From JAAYCB01 sp012744395 (GTDB taxonomy: Bacteria; Planctomycetota; Planctomycetia; Pirellulales; Thermoguttaceae): a DNA stretch of 64,000 nucleotides. Shown piece by piece: positions 1 to 9,343 of this stretch. The position numbers and the translations under genes were made by a program. Location: assembly GCA_028703175.1 (NCBI GenBank), contig JAQVNJ010000002.1, forward strand, positions 50,817 to 114,816. The letters run 5' to 3'. Every line of letters starts with the position of its first letter. The stretch's first letter is position 1. The notes beneath the pieces are model-generated. The model saw nothing but the letters and a program-made list of their open reading frames with translations. It was not told the DNA's origin and searched no databases.

Positions 1-2
1 GG

Positions 3-2426
3 GGCCTGCCGGCGCCGCTGGTCGTCCACGACGTGGTTGTCGGCAGCGCGAACGTCAAGGTCGATTTCGATTACGATCCGGCGGAGCACGCCACGCCGCT
101 GGTCGATCTGAACGGGCCGGAGGAAGCGGGGAGCGATTTCCAGACGACGTATTTCGAGGGTTGGGGGGCCGTGCCGATCGTCGCCGCCGACGCCACGCTG
201 GAGAACTCGTACGGCGATCGGCCGATCCTCACCCTGACGGCGGCGATCACCAACCGCCTCGACCCGGAAGAGTTTCTGGCGGTCGACACGGCGGGCACGC
301 CGCTGGTGGCCGACTACGACGCGCCGGCGGGGATTCTCACGCTGAGTGGATCGGCGTCCGCGGAGACGTACCAGCAGGTCTTGCGGACGCTTGTTTACGA
401 CCACCTGGGGAGCGATCCGGATCTCACGCCGCGGCAGATCGAGGTTGTCGCCTTCAACGGCATTCAGAGCAGCCTGCCCGCCACCGCGACGGTCAATATC
501 GTCGCCACCGTCCCGCCGGAGGCGCCGATCGACGACATCGGGGTGGTCGATTTTCTCCGCATCGAGGGGATCCAGATCTCCGCGTCGCCCCGGTACCAAC
601 TGACGGCCGTGCGCGACGGCCTGTTGAGCATCGACGTCGTGGCGGAGGCTGGAGACGATTTCGAGTTGACGGTCTGCGACGATTTGGACTCCCCCGGCGT
701 TCTTCTTTCGGCCCCATCGAGCGATCGCCATGCGCGGATCGACCTGGCGGGCGTGGCGGCGGGGGAGACGTACTACGTCGAGCTTTCCGGGCCCGGCGGC
801 GGCGCCCGGATGATCTTGGGCAACGTGGTCCGCCAGGACGGCCTGAGCGTGACCGTTGAGGGGACCAGCGGCGACGACGAATTCGAATTCCTCGCCGGCA
901 GCGCGCTCTGGTTCTCCTTCAACGGGCTGGAGTACGAGTACGCGCGCGGCGAAGTCGCCCGCGTGAGCTTCCAAGGCGGCGGGGGCGACGACCGAGCCGC
1001 GTTGACCGGTTCGGAGGGTGGCGACCTGGCCAGCCTCTGGCCCGGCGAGGCAACGCTTTCCGGGTGGGGTTACGAAGTGGCCGTGGCCGATTGCGGGGTG
1101 ATCCACGTTGAGGGCGGCGGGGGCGAGGACGACACCGTTTCCCTGTTCGATTCGGAGGGCGATGATCTGCTGCTGGGCGGACCGGCCGGGGTGAGCTTTT
1201 CAGGACCAGGTTTCGCCAACAGCGCGGCCGGATTCCCGACAATGCTCACGTATTCCACGCGCGGCGGCGTTGATCTGGCCGAGATCGTCGGCGGCTCGGG
1301 CGACGAAGAGTTCGTCGGCAAGCCAGAGATCGGCAAGCTGATCTCCGCCGATTCCTACTTGCGCGTCAAGTTGTTCGAAAAGGTCGTTGTCGAAGGCGGC
1401 GGCGGCGTCGACTCGGCCCGCCTCTACGGCAATTCCGGCAGCGAGACGTTCACGGCCGGACCGCGAAGCGGCGAGCTTGTCGGCGATGGCTTCCACATGA
1501 TTGTCAGGGACTATCCGTATATTCACGCCTACTCGCGGGGCGGCGCCGGCGATCGGGCGACGCTGACCGGCTCGGGCGGCAACGACACGCTCGTGGCCAC
1601 GCCGCTCTACGCCAAGCTGTTCGGCGAGGACTACCTGGTGCGGGCGAAGTTCTTCCCGCACGTGGAGATCGTCGCCCCGCAGGGCGGCCTGGGCCTCGCC
1701 CGGCTGTACGATTCCGAGGGCGACGACGAGGTGGTGCTCAGCCCCGCGGAGAGCCAGCTTGCCGGACCGGGATTCGACTATCGGCTCCGCGGCTTCGGCC
1801 AGGTGACCGCTTATGCCGATTCCGGCGGCGCAGACACGGCCAAGATCTACGACACGCCGGGCGATGACCTGTTCACCGCCAGGCCCGGTGACGCCGCGCT
1901 CTCGGGTGAGGGGTTCCTCGCCCGGGCCATCGGGTTCCCGCAAGTCCACGCCTACTCCGTGGCCGGCGGTAGCGACACGGCGGCGCTGTATGACTCGGCG
2001 GGCGACGACCAGGTGCTCTCCAGGCCGGATTTCACCTGGATGGCCGCCGGCGGCTTCTTCGCCCGGGCCAAGTTGTTCGACACCGTGCATGCCTACTCCA
2101 CCGCGGGCGGACACGACACGGCGCGGTTTTACTCCGACGGCACGGGCGCCCATTTTGAAGGGAGGGCCGGCGCCAGCACGATCACGGAAAACGGCCGGCA
2201 GCGCCAAGTCGCCGCCTTCGCGGAGGTCTATGCCGAGGCCGGACAGCAGGGAGCCACCGCGCTGCTCCTCGGATCAGAGACGCCGGGCGACGTGTTCGAG
2301 TCGGGCGACGATTGGGCCCGGGTGAGCAATTCCCTGCTCGACTTCCTGATCGAGGTTCGCCGCTTCACCGTCGATCTCGGCCAGCCGGGCGAGCCGGTGC
2401 CATCCGCCGAGTCGCTCGACGCGTAG
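3..2426 (+). CDS. Giant secreted repeat protein, C-terminal part (5' truncated by window edge)
   Basis: The frame is open from the first bases, so the GTG at 33 is not the true start and only the C-terminal ~807 residues are seen. The first ~170 residues resemble the cadherin-like beta modules of large bacterial surface proteins (motif ETYQQVLRTLVYDH). A PPC-like beta domain follows (GETYYVELSGPGGG). From about nt 860 to 2270 there is a run of degenerate repeats of ~47 residues with the pattern GG-x-DTA-x-LYDS-x-GDD, then LSGxGF, RAKxF and VHAYS. The same repeat ends the protein at 57079-64000. There are no transmembrane segments or catalytic motifs in this part. The likely role is an extracellular or cell-surface structural protein; the exact function is unknown. 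An RTX-type calcium-binding fold was considered, but the nonapeptide spacing does not fit. Confidence 0.85.
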   Translation, partial: GLPAPLVVHDVVVGSANVKVDFDYDPAEHATPLVDLNGPEEAGSDFQTTYFEGWGAVPIVAADATLENSYGDRPILTLTAAITNRLDPEEFLAVDTAGTPLVADYDAPAGILTLSGSASAETYQQVLRTLVYDHLGSDPDLTPRQIEVVAFNGIQSSLPATATVNIVATVPPEAPIDDIGVVDFLRIEGIQISASPRYQLTAVRDGLLSIDVVAEAGDDFELTVCDDLDSPGVLLSAPSSDRHARIDLAGVAAGETYYVELSGPGGGARMILGNVVRQDGLSVTVEGTSGDDEFEFLAGSALWFSFNGLEYEYARGEVARVSFQGGGGDDRAALTGSEGGDLASLWPGEATLSGWGYEVAVADCGVIHVEGGGGEDDTVSLFDSEGDDLLLGGPAGVSFSGPGFANSAAGFPTMLTYSTRGGVDLAEIVGGSGDEEFVGKPEIGKLISADSYLRVKLFEKVVVEGGGGVDSARLYGNSGSETFTAGPRSGELVGDGFHMIVRDYPYIHAYSRGGAGDRATLTGSGGNDTLVATPLYAKLFGEDYLVRAKFFPHVEIVAPQGGLGLARLYDSEGDDEVVLSPAESQLAGPGFDYRLRGFGQVTAYADSGGADTAKIYDTPGDDLFTARPGDAALSGEGFLARAIGFPQVHAYSVAGGSDTAALYDSAGDDQVLSRPDFTWMAAGGFFARAKLFDTVHAYSTAGGHDTARFYSDGTGAHFEGRAGASTITENGRQRQVAAFAEVYAEAGQQGATALLLGSETPGDVFESGDDWARVSNSLLDFLIEVRRFTVDLGQPGEPVPSAESLDA

Positions 2427-2476
2427 GTTTCTCGCGGTTTTGGCGTTGGCTGCCACGCCCCCGCCCATCCTCCCGG

Positions 2477-2500
2477 CTGCCAAGCTCCAGCTTGGGAACC
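2477..2500. repeat. Palindromic repeat family 1, copy 1 (AAGCTCCAGCTT core)
   Basis: Intergenic inverted repeat with arms CCAAGCT and AGCTTGG around CC. It lies 50 bases after the stop of the left giant gene. The right arm continues into GGGAACC but the left outer arm has diverged. Same family as 4290-4315, 16581-16604 and 20090-20113. Confidence 0.8.
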
Positions 2501-2580
2501 GCCGGACGACGTCGCGTCCTTCGACGCGCATCCCTCGGATTCTCTTGCGGCAGGCATCCCAATCTCTCTTGCCCCCCCAA

Positions 2581-2606
2581 GCGGTTCCGCCAATAATCGG
2601 AACCGC
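2581..2606. repeat. Perfect 9-bp inverted repeat upstream of the GT39 gene
   Basis: GCGGTTCCG (2581-2589) and CGGAACCGC (2598-2606) form a perfect stem with an 8-base loop. It ends 7 bases before the AGGAGG ribosome-binding site of the gene starting at 2624. It could be an operator or an mRNA leader hairpin, or a weak terminator for the upstream gene; no T-run follows. Confidence 0.6.
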
Positions 2607-2623
2607 ATCAGCAAGGAGGTTCG

Positions 2624-4222
2624 ATGGATTCGCAGCCTGGATTTCCCCGCGGTTGGGAAGAAGATCAGGGCGACCGGCTCTTCTCAGCCGGCGAAGCCCC
2701 CCGAGCGGCGCCGGTCCGGCTGCCGGTGATCGTGGGATTATTGGCCCTGGCCCTGATTCCAAGAGCCTGGGCGGCGACCCTGCACGACATCCTCTGCCCC
2801 GACGCGGTCACCTACCTCTCGTTGACCGAGAAGCTTGCGGCGGGTGACGCCCCGACGACGTTTCACCGCGAGGGGATCAACATCTATCCGCTGATCCTGC
2901 TGGCTCTGAAGCACGCGCCGCTCGACTGGCTTGCGGCGGCCAAATGGTGGAGCGTGGCCATGGCCACGCTGGCGGTGCTGCCGATCTACGGCTGGTTGCG
3001 CCGCCAGTTCAATCCGCCCCTGGCGATCCTCGGCAGCGCGCTCTACGCGCTGCATCCGGCGATGGTCCACGACAGCCCCTTGATCGTCCGCGACCCGACG
3101 TTCTGGCTCCTGTTCGCCTTCGGGCTGTATTCGTCGTGGCGGGCGGTCGCCGAGATTCGCCGGCGGTGGTTTCTCGCGTTCGCGCTGGTGTTCACACTGG
3201 CGATCCATTTGCGCAGCGAGGGTTGGTTTCTGCTGCCGGTTTTTGTGCCCTGGGCCGTGGCGCGGTTGCGGCGGGCGGGCGGGCAGAGGCGGATTCTGCT
3301 GGCCGGCACGCTGTTTGCCGTCGCCCTGGGCCCGACCCTCGGTTGGCTGGCCAACGAGGCGGTGTTTGCCGATCCCCAGGAGCTGCCCGACGGCGACAAG
3401 CGGCACGTTGAGCGGTTGCAGCAGCTGCTCGATGGGCCAGAGGCGAGTTCCGCAGGCAGTCTTCTGGCCGGGACGCGGCGGCTCGTGGTCCGCTATGTCA
3501 AGGCGGTGGGCTATCTGCACGGCCTGTTGGCGGTTGCCGGACTGCTTTACTGGAAGTCGCGAGCGCTCGGTGCGTCGAAAGGGCCGCTGATCCTGTTTTG
3601 CCTGCTCTCGGCCGGGGCAATCTGGGGGCTCTGCTGCCTCATTGAAATGGACCGCCGCTACGTCTACCCCACCGTAATCGCCGGCCTCCCGGTAATGGGG
3701 GCCGGTTTGTGCCTGGCCGCGAGCCGCTGCTCCACAGCCGCCAATCGGCGCCGAGGCGTTGATCGCCGCGATTTCGCGTTTTGGCTGTTGTGCCTGCTGG
3801 CCTGCAGCGGGCTCTTCCTCTCGGCGCAGATCGTCATCAGCCCGCGGCCCCTGCTCTACGATCAAGCGGCGATTGGCCGCTGGATTTGCCAGCGGCTCGG
3901 TCCCGGCTGCTCGATCGCGGCAAGCATTCCCGAAACCCGTCTTGTGGGGTATTACAGTGGCGGCCAAACGTTGTTCTTCACAGGGCCGAAACTGCTTCTG
4001 GGAGCAGAAGGCGAATCGAACCGCTCCGCCAGGCCGGCCCCCGACGTCGTCCTGCTCTGGATCGACTGGCGCAATCCCGAGGGGCGGAAGCGATTCGAAC
4101 GAGCGATTCAGGTCGCCGCCGATTCGGGCTACCACGAGGTGGCCGCCGAGAGTCTGCCCGAGGAGTGCCGGGAGATGATTGTCCTGATTCGCAAGCGCGC
4201 TTGCCCCGCCCCGGACCGTTAG
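2624..4222 (+). CDS. GT39/ArnT-like multipass membrane glycosyltransferase
   Basis: 532 residues. Start fixed by AGGAGG at 2614-2619. After a ~30-residue cytoplasmic lead the protein has a first membrane helix (about 33-50), then CPDAVTYLSL with Asp60 in the first outside loop. This is where dolichyl/polyprenyl-phosphate-sugar glycosyltransferases of the GT-C fold (PMT, ArnT, GT39) keep their catalytic acidic residue. About ten further hydrophobic helices and a soluble C-terminal domain follow. The family moves a sugar from a polyprenyl-phosphate carrier to protein or lipid on the outer face of the membrane; the substrate here is unknown. Single-gene unit. Confidence 0.75.
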   Translation: MDSQPGFPRGWEEDQGDRLFSAGEAPRAAPVRLPVIVGLLALALIPRAWAATLHDILCPDAVTYLSLTEKLAAGDAPTTFHREGINIYPLILLALKHAPLDWLAAAKWWSVAMATLAVLPIYGWLRRQFNPPLAILGSALYALHPAMVHDSPLIVRDPTFWLLFAFGLYSSWRAVAEIRRRWFLAFALVFTLAIHLRSEGWFLLPVFVPWAVARLRRAGGQRRILLAGTLFAVALGPTLGWLANEAVFADPQELPDGDKRHVERLQQLLDGPEASSAGSLLAGTRRLVVRYVKAVGYLHGLLAVAGLLYWKSRALGASKGPLILFCLLSAGAIWGLCCLIEMDRRYVYPTVIAGLPVMGAGLCLAASRCSTAANRRRGVDRRDFAFWLLCLLACSGLFLSAQIVISPRPLLYDQAAIGRWICQRLGPGCSIAASIPETRLVGYYSGGQTLFFTGPKLLLGAEGESNRSARPAPDVVLLWIDWRNPEGRKRFERAIQVAADSGYHEVAAESLPEECREMIVLIRKRACPAPDR

Positions 4223-4289
4223 CCGTCTTGCCCCTGGCTCCTGATCTCCCCTCCCTCTTTCCTGGCTCCCGATCTCCACCCCCTTTCCT

Positions 4290-4315
4290 GGTTCTCAAGC
4301 TCCAGCTTGGGAACC
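4290..4315. repeat. Palindromic repeat family 1, copy 2
   Basis: Near-perfect palindrome: GGTTCTCAAGCT (left arm), CC, AGCTTGGGAACC (right arm), one mismatch. It lies between two convergent genes (stops at 4222 and 4431). Confidence 0.85.
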
Positions 4316-4356
4316 TTTGCCCCGTCCCTGTCCCTTTGCCGCCGGCAAGAAATGGC

Positions 4357-4392
4357 AAAACCCCTCGGGCGCGCCAGGGCACGCTCGAGGGG
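4357..4392 (-). terminator. Rho-independent terminator of htrA
   Basis: Read on the minus strand, CCCCTCGAGCG and its partner CGCCCGAGGGG form an 11-bp stem with one mismatch, followed directly by TTTT and a T-rich tail. It lies 39 bases beyond the htrA stop. Confidence 0.75.
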
Positions 4393-4430
4393 CCCGATCT
4401 CAATCGCAATCAGCGACCGCGGATGCCTGG

Positions 4431-5957
4431 TCAACCGCGAGCGCGGAGCACGATGAAACGTGCGCCGCTGCCGTCGCGGACGAGCAGCAGGATCCCCGTT
4501 TCCAGTTGCTGGTCCTTGAGGGCCTCGCGGAGCTCGTTGACCGAATTGACCGCCTTGCGGTTGACTTCGGCGATCACCAGGCCGGGCCGCAGTCCGGCCA
4601 GGTCGGCGATGCTCCCCGGCTTGACGCTGGTGATCACCACGCCCTGGCCGGATTCAACGCCGAGTTGTTCAGCCACCTCGGCCGTCAAGTCCTCGGCGGC
4701 GATCCCGAGCTTGTCGAACTGTGACTGCCGGGGGGCGGCGGAACCGGAACCGGAGCTGGAGTTGCGGGAGAGTCCGTATTCCTGCGGCATCTCCAGGCAC
4801 GTCACGTCGATCGAGAGTCGTTTTCCGTCGCGGATGATCGAGAGCTTCTGCTTCTGGCCGACCTCGGCCTTTTCGACGAGTCCTTGAAGCTGGGCGGGGG
4901 ATGTCACCGCCGTGCCGTCGAAGGAGACGATCACATCGCCGGCTTGCAGTCCGGCCTTCGCGGCCGGGGCGTCGTCTTGGACATTGGCGACGAGGACTCC
5001 TTTGTTGGTTTCGACGCCGAATTGTTCGGCGAGTTGGTGGGTCACCGGCTGGATCGCCACGCCGAGATAGGCGCGGCGGACCACGCCATGCTCGAGCAAC
5101 TCACGGCTGACCCAGTTGGCCAGGTTCACGGGGACGGCGAAGCCGACCCCCTGGTAGCCGCCGCTGCGGGAAGAGATTGCCGTGTTGATGCCGATCACCT
5201 CGCCGTCGAGGTTGACCAGCGGACCGCCGCTGTTGCCCGGATTGATGGCGGCGTCGGTCTGGATGAAGTTTTCTCGATCGGTAATCCCGATGCCGCGCCC
5301 CTTGGCGCTGACGATTCCCGCGGTGACCGTGCCTTCCAGGCCGAACGGTTGCCCGAGGGCCAGAACCCAGTCGCCAACGGCCACTTCGTCGCTATCGCCG
5401 AGCCGAGCGGCCTTCAGGTCCTTGACGCCTTGGATGCGAATCACCGCGATGTCGGTCTTCGGGTCGGACTTGACGTCCGTGGCGGTGAACTCGCGGCCAT
5501 CGAGCAGGCGAACGGCAATCTCACCGCCGCCTTCGACAACGTGCCGGTTCGTGAGGATCACGCCCGACGGATCGATGATCACCCCGGAGCCGATGCCCGG
5601 GGCACGTCGTTGCGTGCCTGGATTCGAGGGCATTTCTTCGAAGAATCGCCGCAATTCCGGATGGTTGGGCATCAGGTCGCCGAACGGGCTCGACCACATC
5701 TCGCCACCGAACGGTCGCAACTCCGCCCGCGGCGAGCTTTCCGCTGCTTTCGGGATGTTCTTGAGCATCACGACGGCGGGCAAGACCTCGTCGGCCGCCC
5801 CGCGAAACGCGGTCGAAAGCTGTTTGGCATACCCGTGCGCTACCGTCGGTTGATTCTCCCCGCGCGGGTTGTCTTGCGCGATAGCCCAGGCGCTGAGCAC
5901 CACCGCGGCGACGGTCAACGCCGCTCCATAGAACCAGAAGTGACTCCTCTTGCGCAT
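4431..5957 (-). CDS. htrA: HtrA/DegP-type periplasmic serine protease with two PDZ domains
   Basis: 508 residues. The start at 5957 is chosen over an upstream in-frame ATG at 6179 because GAGGTG precedes it and the N-terminus MRKRSHFWF begins a clear signal sequence ending near AWAIAQ. The trypsin-like domain carries the full triad: His139 (LTNRHVV), Asp169 (KTDIAV) and Ser243 (GNSGGPL). PDZ1 lies at about 297-385 and PDZ2 at about 415-505, joined by a Ser/Gly-rich linker. Family members degrade or refold damaged envelope proteins. The architecture equals DegP/DegQ, so symbols degP or mucD are equally usable. Transcribed alone, with its own terminator. Confidence 0.93.
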   Translation of the reverse strand: MRKRSHFWFYGAALTVAAVVLSAWAIAQDNPRGENQPTVAHGYAKQLSTAFRGAADEVLPAVVMLKNIPKAAESSPRAELRPFGGEMWSSPFGDLMPNHPELRRFFEEMPSNPGTQRRAPGIGSGVIIDPSGVILTNRHVVEGGGEIAVRLLDGREFTATDVKSDPKTDIAVIRIQGVKDLKAARLGDSDEVAVGDWVLALGQPFGLEGTVTAGIVSAKGRGIGITDRENFIQTDAAINPGNSGGPLVNLDGEVIGINTAISSRSGGYQGVGFAVPVNLANWVSRELLEHGVVRRAYLGVAIQPVTHQLAEQFGVETNKGVLVANVQDDAPAAKAGLQAGDVIVSFDGTAVTSPAQLQGLVEKAEVGQKQKLSIIRDGKRLSIDVTCLEMPQEYGLSRNSSSGSGSAAPRQSQFDKLGIAAEDLTAEVAEQLGVESGQGVVITSVKPGSIADLAGLRPGLVIAEVNRKAVNSVNELREALKDQQLETGILLLVRDGSGARFIVLRARG

Positions 5958-6218
5958 TGTTCGCACCTCGTGAAAATTCTGTTGTAAGTGGATCGGCGGA
6001 ATGCCGACCTGACCAAGTTGCCGAATGGGCCGATCGGCGCGCTTCGGCGGCGGTCGAAGCAACGCCTGCATCTGCCGGACACGCGCGCAGTGGCCGCATC
6101 CTGGTGGCCCGATGTCCCGCGCCCGGTCAATCGCGCCGCCGTGAACCGCGCGTCGGATCAACCGGGTTACTAGGAGCATGTTGCCGCCACGGGGGCTCGT
6201 GTTGCGGCGGTTTTCCGC

Positions 6219-7757
6219 TCATTTCCACAACCCGCGGTCCAGCAGCCGGTAATTCACCGCCTCGGTCAGATGCTCCAGTTCGATCTGGTCGCTCTCGGTG
6301 ATGTCGGCGATCGTGCGGGCGACGCGGAGGACCTTGTCGTGGGCACGCGCGGAGAGGCCCAACTCCGTGACCGACGCGCGGAGCAGGTCGCTGCACTCAG
6401 CGCTGAGCCGGCAGAACTGGCGGGTCTGGCGGTGGGTCATGTCGGCGTTGTAGCGGGTGCGGCTGCTGTCGTAGCGGTCGGCCTGCCGGCGGCGGGCCGT
6501 GGCGACCTGCTGGCGGATCTCCGCGCTCGACGTGCCGGGCGTCTCGCTCTGCAATTCCCGGTAGGGGACGGCCGGGACCTCGATGTGGATGTCGATCCGG
6601 TCCAAGAGCGGCCCGCTCATCTTGCCCATGTATTTCTCAACCTGGGGGATCGTGCAGTGGCAGTCGCGCCGAGGATCGTTGCGGTAGCCGCAAGGGCACG
6701 GATTCAGGGCGGCGATGAGCATGAAATTCGCCGGAAAAGTCGTCGAGGAGAGTGCCCGGGAAATCGTCACCGTGCCATCTTCAAGCGGCTGGCGGAGGAC
6801 TTCGAGCGTCTGGCGGTTGAACTCGGGCAGCTCGTCGAGGAACAGGACTCCGTTGTGGGCCAGGGAGATTTCGCCGGGCGAGGGCGTCGAGCCGCCGCCG
6901 ACCAGGCCGGCGTTGCTGATCGTATGGTGGGGCGCGCGGAACGGGCGGACGGCAAGCAGCGGTTGGCCCGGCTTCAGCCGGCCGACGGCGCTGTAGATTC
7001 GCGTGGTCTCGATCGACTCCTCGGGTGTCAGGTCGGGCAGGATCGTGCCCATCCGCTTGGCGAGCATCGTCTTGCCGGAGCCGGGCGGGCCCACCATGAG
7101 GATGTTATGCCCCCCGCTGGCGGCAACGGTCAGCGCGCGCTTGGCCATCTCCTGCCCGCGGACATCGCTGAAGTCTTCCTGGTGGTGGGCCAGGGCGTGG
7201 AACAGGCTGTCGATGTTCGACGGGGTGGGCTCGATGTCGATCTCGCCCGAGAGAAAACCCACCGCCTGGGCGAGGCTGGAGATGGGAATCACCTCGACGT
7301 CCTGGACGACGGCCGCTTCCGCCGCGCTCTGCGTGGGGACAAGCAGGCCGCGGAGCCCCGCCTCCTGGGCCGCGGCCATGGCCATCGAGAGGGCCCCCTT
7401 GGTCGGCCGGGTGCTCCCCTCCAACGCCAGTTCGCCGACCACCGCATAGTCGGCGAGCCGATCGGACTGGACCTGCCCGCTGCCGAGGAGGATCCCCAGC
7501 GTGATCGGCAAATCGAAGGAGGCGGCCTGTTTCGGCAGTTCCGCCGGGGCAAGGTTGATGACAATCCGGTTCTCCGGCAGGATGAAGCCCGAGTTGACGA
7601 TTGCCCGATCCACCCGGTGCGTGCTCTCCTTGACGGCCGCCTCCGGCAGGCCGACCAGGAGCGTTTTGGGCAGACCGGCGGGGGAGACGTCGACCTCGAC
7701 CTCGATGGGGACAGCTTCGATTCCGACCAGCGCGAAAGTCTTGAGCTTGGCCAGCAT
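6219..7757 (-). CDS. comM: ComM/YifB-family AAA+ Mg-chelatase-like ATPase
   Basis: 512 residues, the usual family length. An N-terminal Lon-protease-like fold (1-170) is followed by the Mg-chelatase AAA+ core with Walker A GPPGSGKT at 223-230, Walker B VLFLDEL at 304-310, and the family motif NPCPCGY. The C-terminal helical lid domain ends in the conserved AVNYRLLDRGLW. ComM is a hexameric helicase that speeds branch migration during natural transformation; the family is widespread and its role in planctomycetes is not established. The start ATG begins the conserved MLAKLKTFAL. The gene stands apart from its neighbours: 359 bases follow namZ and 261 bases precede htrA. Confidence 0.92.
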   Translation of the reverse strand: MLAKLKTFALVGIEAVPIEVEVDVSPAGLPKTLLVGLPEAAVKESTHRVDRAIVNSGFILPENRIVINLAPAELPKQAASFDLPITLGILLGSGQVQSDRLADYAVVGELALEGSTRPTKGALSMAMAAAQEAGLRGLLVPTQSAAEAAVVQDVEVIPISSLAQAVGFLSGEIDIEPTPSNIDSLFHALAHHQEDFSDVRGQEMAKRALTVAASGGHNILMVGPPGSGKTMLAKRMGTILPDLTPEESIETTRIYSAVGRLKPGQPLLAVRPFRAPHHTISNAGLVGGGSTPSPGEISLAHNGVLFLDELPEFNRQTLEVLRQPLEDGTVTISRALSSTTFPANFMLIAALNPCPCGYRNDPRRDCHCTIPQVEKYMGKMSGPLLDRIDIHIEVPAVPYRELQSETPGTSSAEIRQQVATARRRQADRYDSSRTRYNADMTHRQTRQFCRLSAECSDLLRASVTELGLSARAHDKVLRVARTIADITESDQIELEHLTEAVNYRLLDRGLWK

Positions 7758-7896
7758 GGCGCGGTTTTCTTCCGAGGGGAATGGTCGCGGCCGGTTGCGA
7801 AACCGGGGTCAGGATCGCGCGCGACGATCCCCGCCGCATCGGCCGCCATGTCTGCCGAGGAGAGTGCGGACCGGCAAGGGGCGGCGCCTCCTCGGG

Positions 7897-7927
7897 CGGA
7901 TCGCCCGGCGGACAGCCGGGCGATCCG
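7897..7927. repeat. Perfect 13-bp hairpin in the 359-bp namZ-comM gap
   Basis: CGGATCGCCCGGC (7897-7909) and GCCGGGCGATCCG (7915-7927) are exact inverted repeats with a 5-base loop. No T-run on either side, so a canonical intrinsic terminator is not supported. The rest of the gap 7758-8116 shows no gene. Confidence 0.8.
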
Positions 7928-8116
7928 CGCGTGCGCGGCAGGAATCCCGCGCGACCGCGGTCCATTCTCGCAGACGGAAAACGGGAAGACAAGTATTCGT
8001 ATTCCCTAGAAGTGCGGGCGATAAAGATTGCCCTGCTTTGCCTGGTCGCCGGGCCCTGCCGCGTTCGCCGGCTTCCCGGCCGGCGTCGGCTCCGCCCCAG
8101 GGGATGTTGGGGCTGA

Positions 8117-9319
8117 TCACGAATCGTAAAGAAGGTACCCGCGGCGGACCTCCTCGTACTCCTTGAGCGCCGCCGACCATGACTCGACAATCTGCTCCGG
8201 CGTGTCGCCCCGCTCCAGCGCGAGACGCACGTCCGCGGATCCGGACAACCGGTCCAGCGAACCGCGCCACTGGAACTTGTCGGGCCAGAGCTGTCTTATC
8301 GCCCTCAGAAGATGCAGGGCCGTGCGGACCGCTTCGAACCGGTCGCGGTCGACGACGTGCAACTGCACCCCCTGGCAGACTTCGCCTTGGTACTTCGAGA
8401 ACGTGGGGGTGAACCCGGCGGGGCGGAACAGGATGCCCGGCAGGTTGGCCTTGCGGAGTTCGTCGGCCAGCTCGCAGCCGTCGATCCAGGGCGCGCCGAT
8501 GATCTCGAAGGGGGTGGTTGTGCCGCGGCCTTCCGAGACGTTTGTCCCCTCGATCAGGCAGATTCCCGGATAGACGATTGCGGCGGTCAAGGTGGGGATG
8601 TTCGGAGACGGCGGGATCCATGCCAGTCCGGTTTGGTCGTACCACAGGGACCGCTTCCAGTTGTTCATCTTGACGACCTCCAGGTCGACCTTCTTCTCCA
8701 TCCGGTCGCGGTAGAAGCCCGCCAGCTCGCCCGGCGTCATGCCGAAGCGGGCAGGGATCGGATAGGCGCCGACGAACGACTTGTAGTTCATGTCCATCAC
8801 CCGCCCTTCGACCCGGAGATCGGCAAGCGGGTTGGGCCGGTCGAGCACGATGAACGGAATCCCCTTCTCGGCGGCCGCATCCATCCCCTCACCCATGGTG
8901 GAGATGAAGGTGTAGAATCGCGCGCCCACATCCTGGATGTCATAGACCAGCACGTCGACTTCCGCGAGCATCTCCGGAGTCGGGCGGCGGACCGCGCCGT
9001 AGAGGCTGTAGACTTTGACCCCCGACCGCTCGTCGACCGTGTCGGCAACCTTGCCGCCCGCTTGAACCACACCACGGATGCCGTGTTCGGGCGCAAACAG
9101 CGCGGTGAGCCTGGCGCCCGGCACGTTGCCGATCAGGTCGATCGCGTGATTCATCTGGCGGTCGACGCCGGTGTGGTTGGTGATCAGCCCGACCCGTTTG
9201 CCGGCAATCAATGCCTGCCGTTCGGCGAGGAGGACCTCCAGGCCGGCAACCGTCTGGCCGAATGCCGGGACGGCGGCGAGGACGAGCAGCAGGCCGATCG
9301 AACAGATTCGCCGCAGCAT
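8117..9319 (-). CDS. namZ: Exported DUF1343 protein, exo-beta-N-acetylmuramidase (NamZ) family
   Basis: 400 residues with a signal peptide (1-21, MLRRICSIGLLLVLAAVPAFG). Family signatures are present: GLITNHTGVD, FAPEHGIRG, DIQDVGARFYTF, FIVLDRPNPL and EGTNVSEGRGTTTPFE. The characterised member, NamZ of Bacillus subtilis, removes terminal MurNAc from peptidoglycan fragments, so a periplasmic role in cell-wall turnover or recycling is inferred. It is the last gene of a minus-strand cluster: 24 bases after the sugar isomerase-like gene, itself 35 bases after the enolase-superfamily gene. The spacing suggests co-transcription. Confidence 0.85.
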   Translation of the reverse strand: MLRRICSIGLLLVLAAVPAFGQTVAGLEVLLAERQALIAGKRVGLITNHTGVDRQMNHAIDLIGNVPGARLTALFAPEHGIRGVVQAGGKVADTVDERSGVKVYSLYGAVRRPTPEMLAEVDVLVYDIQDVGARFYTFISTMGEGMDAAAEKGIPFIVLDRPNPLADLRVEGRVMDMNYKSFVGAYPIPARFGMTPGELAGFYRDRMEKKVDLEVVKMNNWKRSLWYDQTGLAWIPPSPNIPTLTAAIVYPGICLIEGTNVSEGRGTTTPFEIIGAPWIDGCELADELRKANLPGILFRPAGFTPTFSKYQGEVCQGVQLHVVDRDRFEAVRTALHLLRAIRQLWPDKFQWRGSLDRLSGSADVRLALERGDTPEQIVESWSAALKEYEEVRRGYLLYDS

Positions 9320-9343
9320 GGGAACACCTCCCGCCGGATGGGC

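Noticed and set aside
1..2426. RTX (hemolysin-type) calcium-binding repeats
   Set aside because: GDD-containing repeats recur every ~47 residues, not as the GGxGxDxUx nonapeptide of RTX proteins.
4884..5987. Long plus-strand ORF (367 codons) opposite htrA
   Set aside because: It is antisense to a clear HtrA gene with full catalytic triad; its protein is Arg/Asp/Gly-rich with no recognisable domain.
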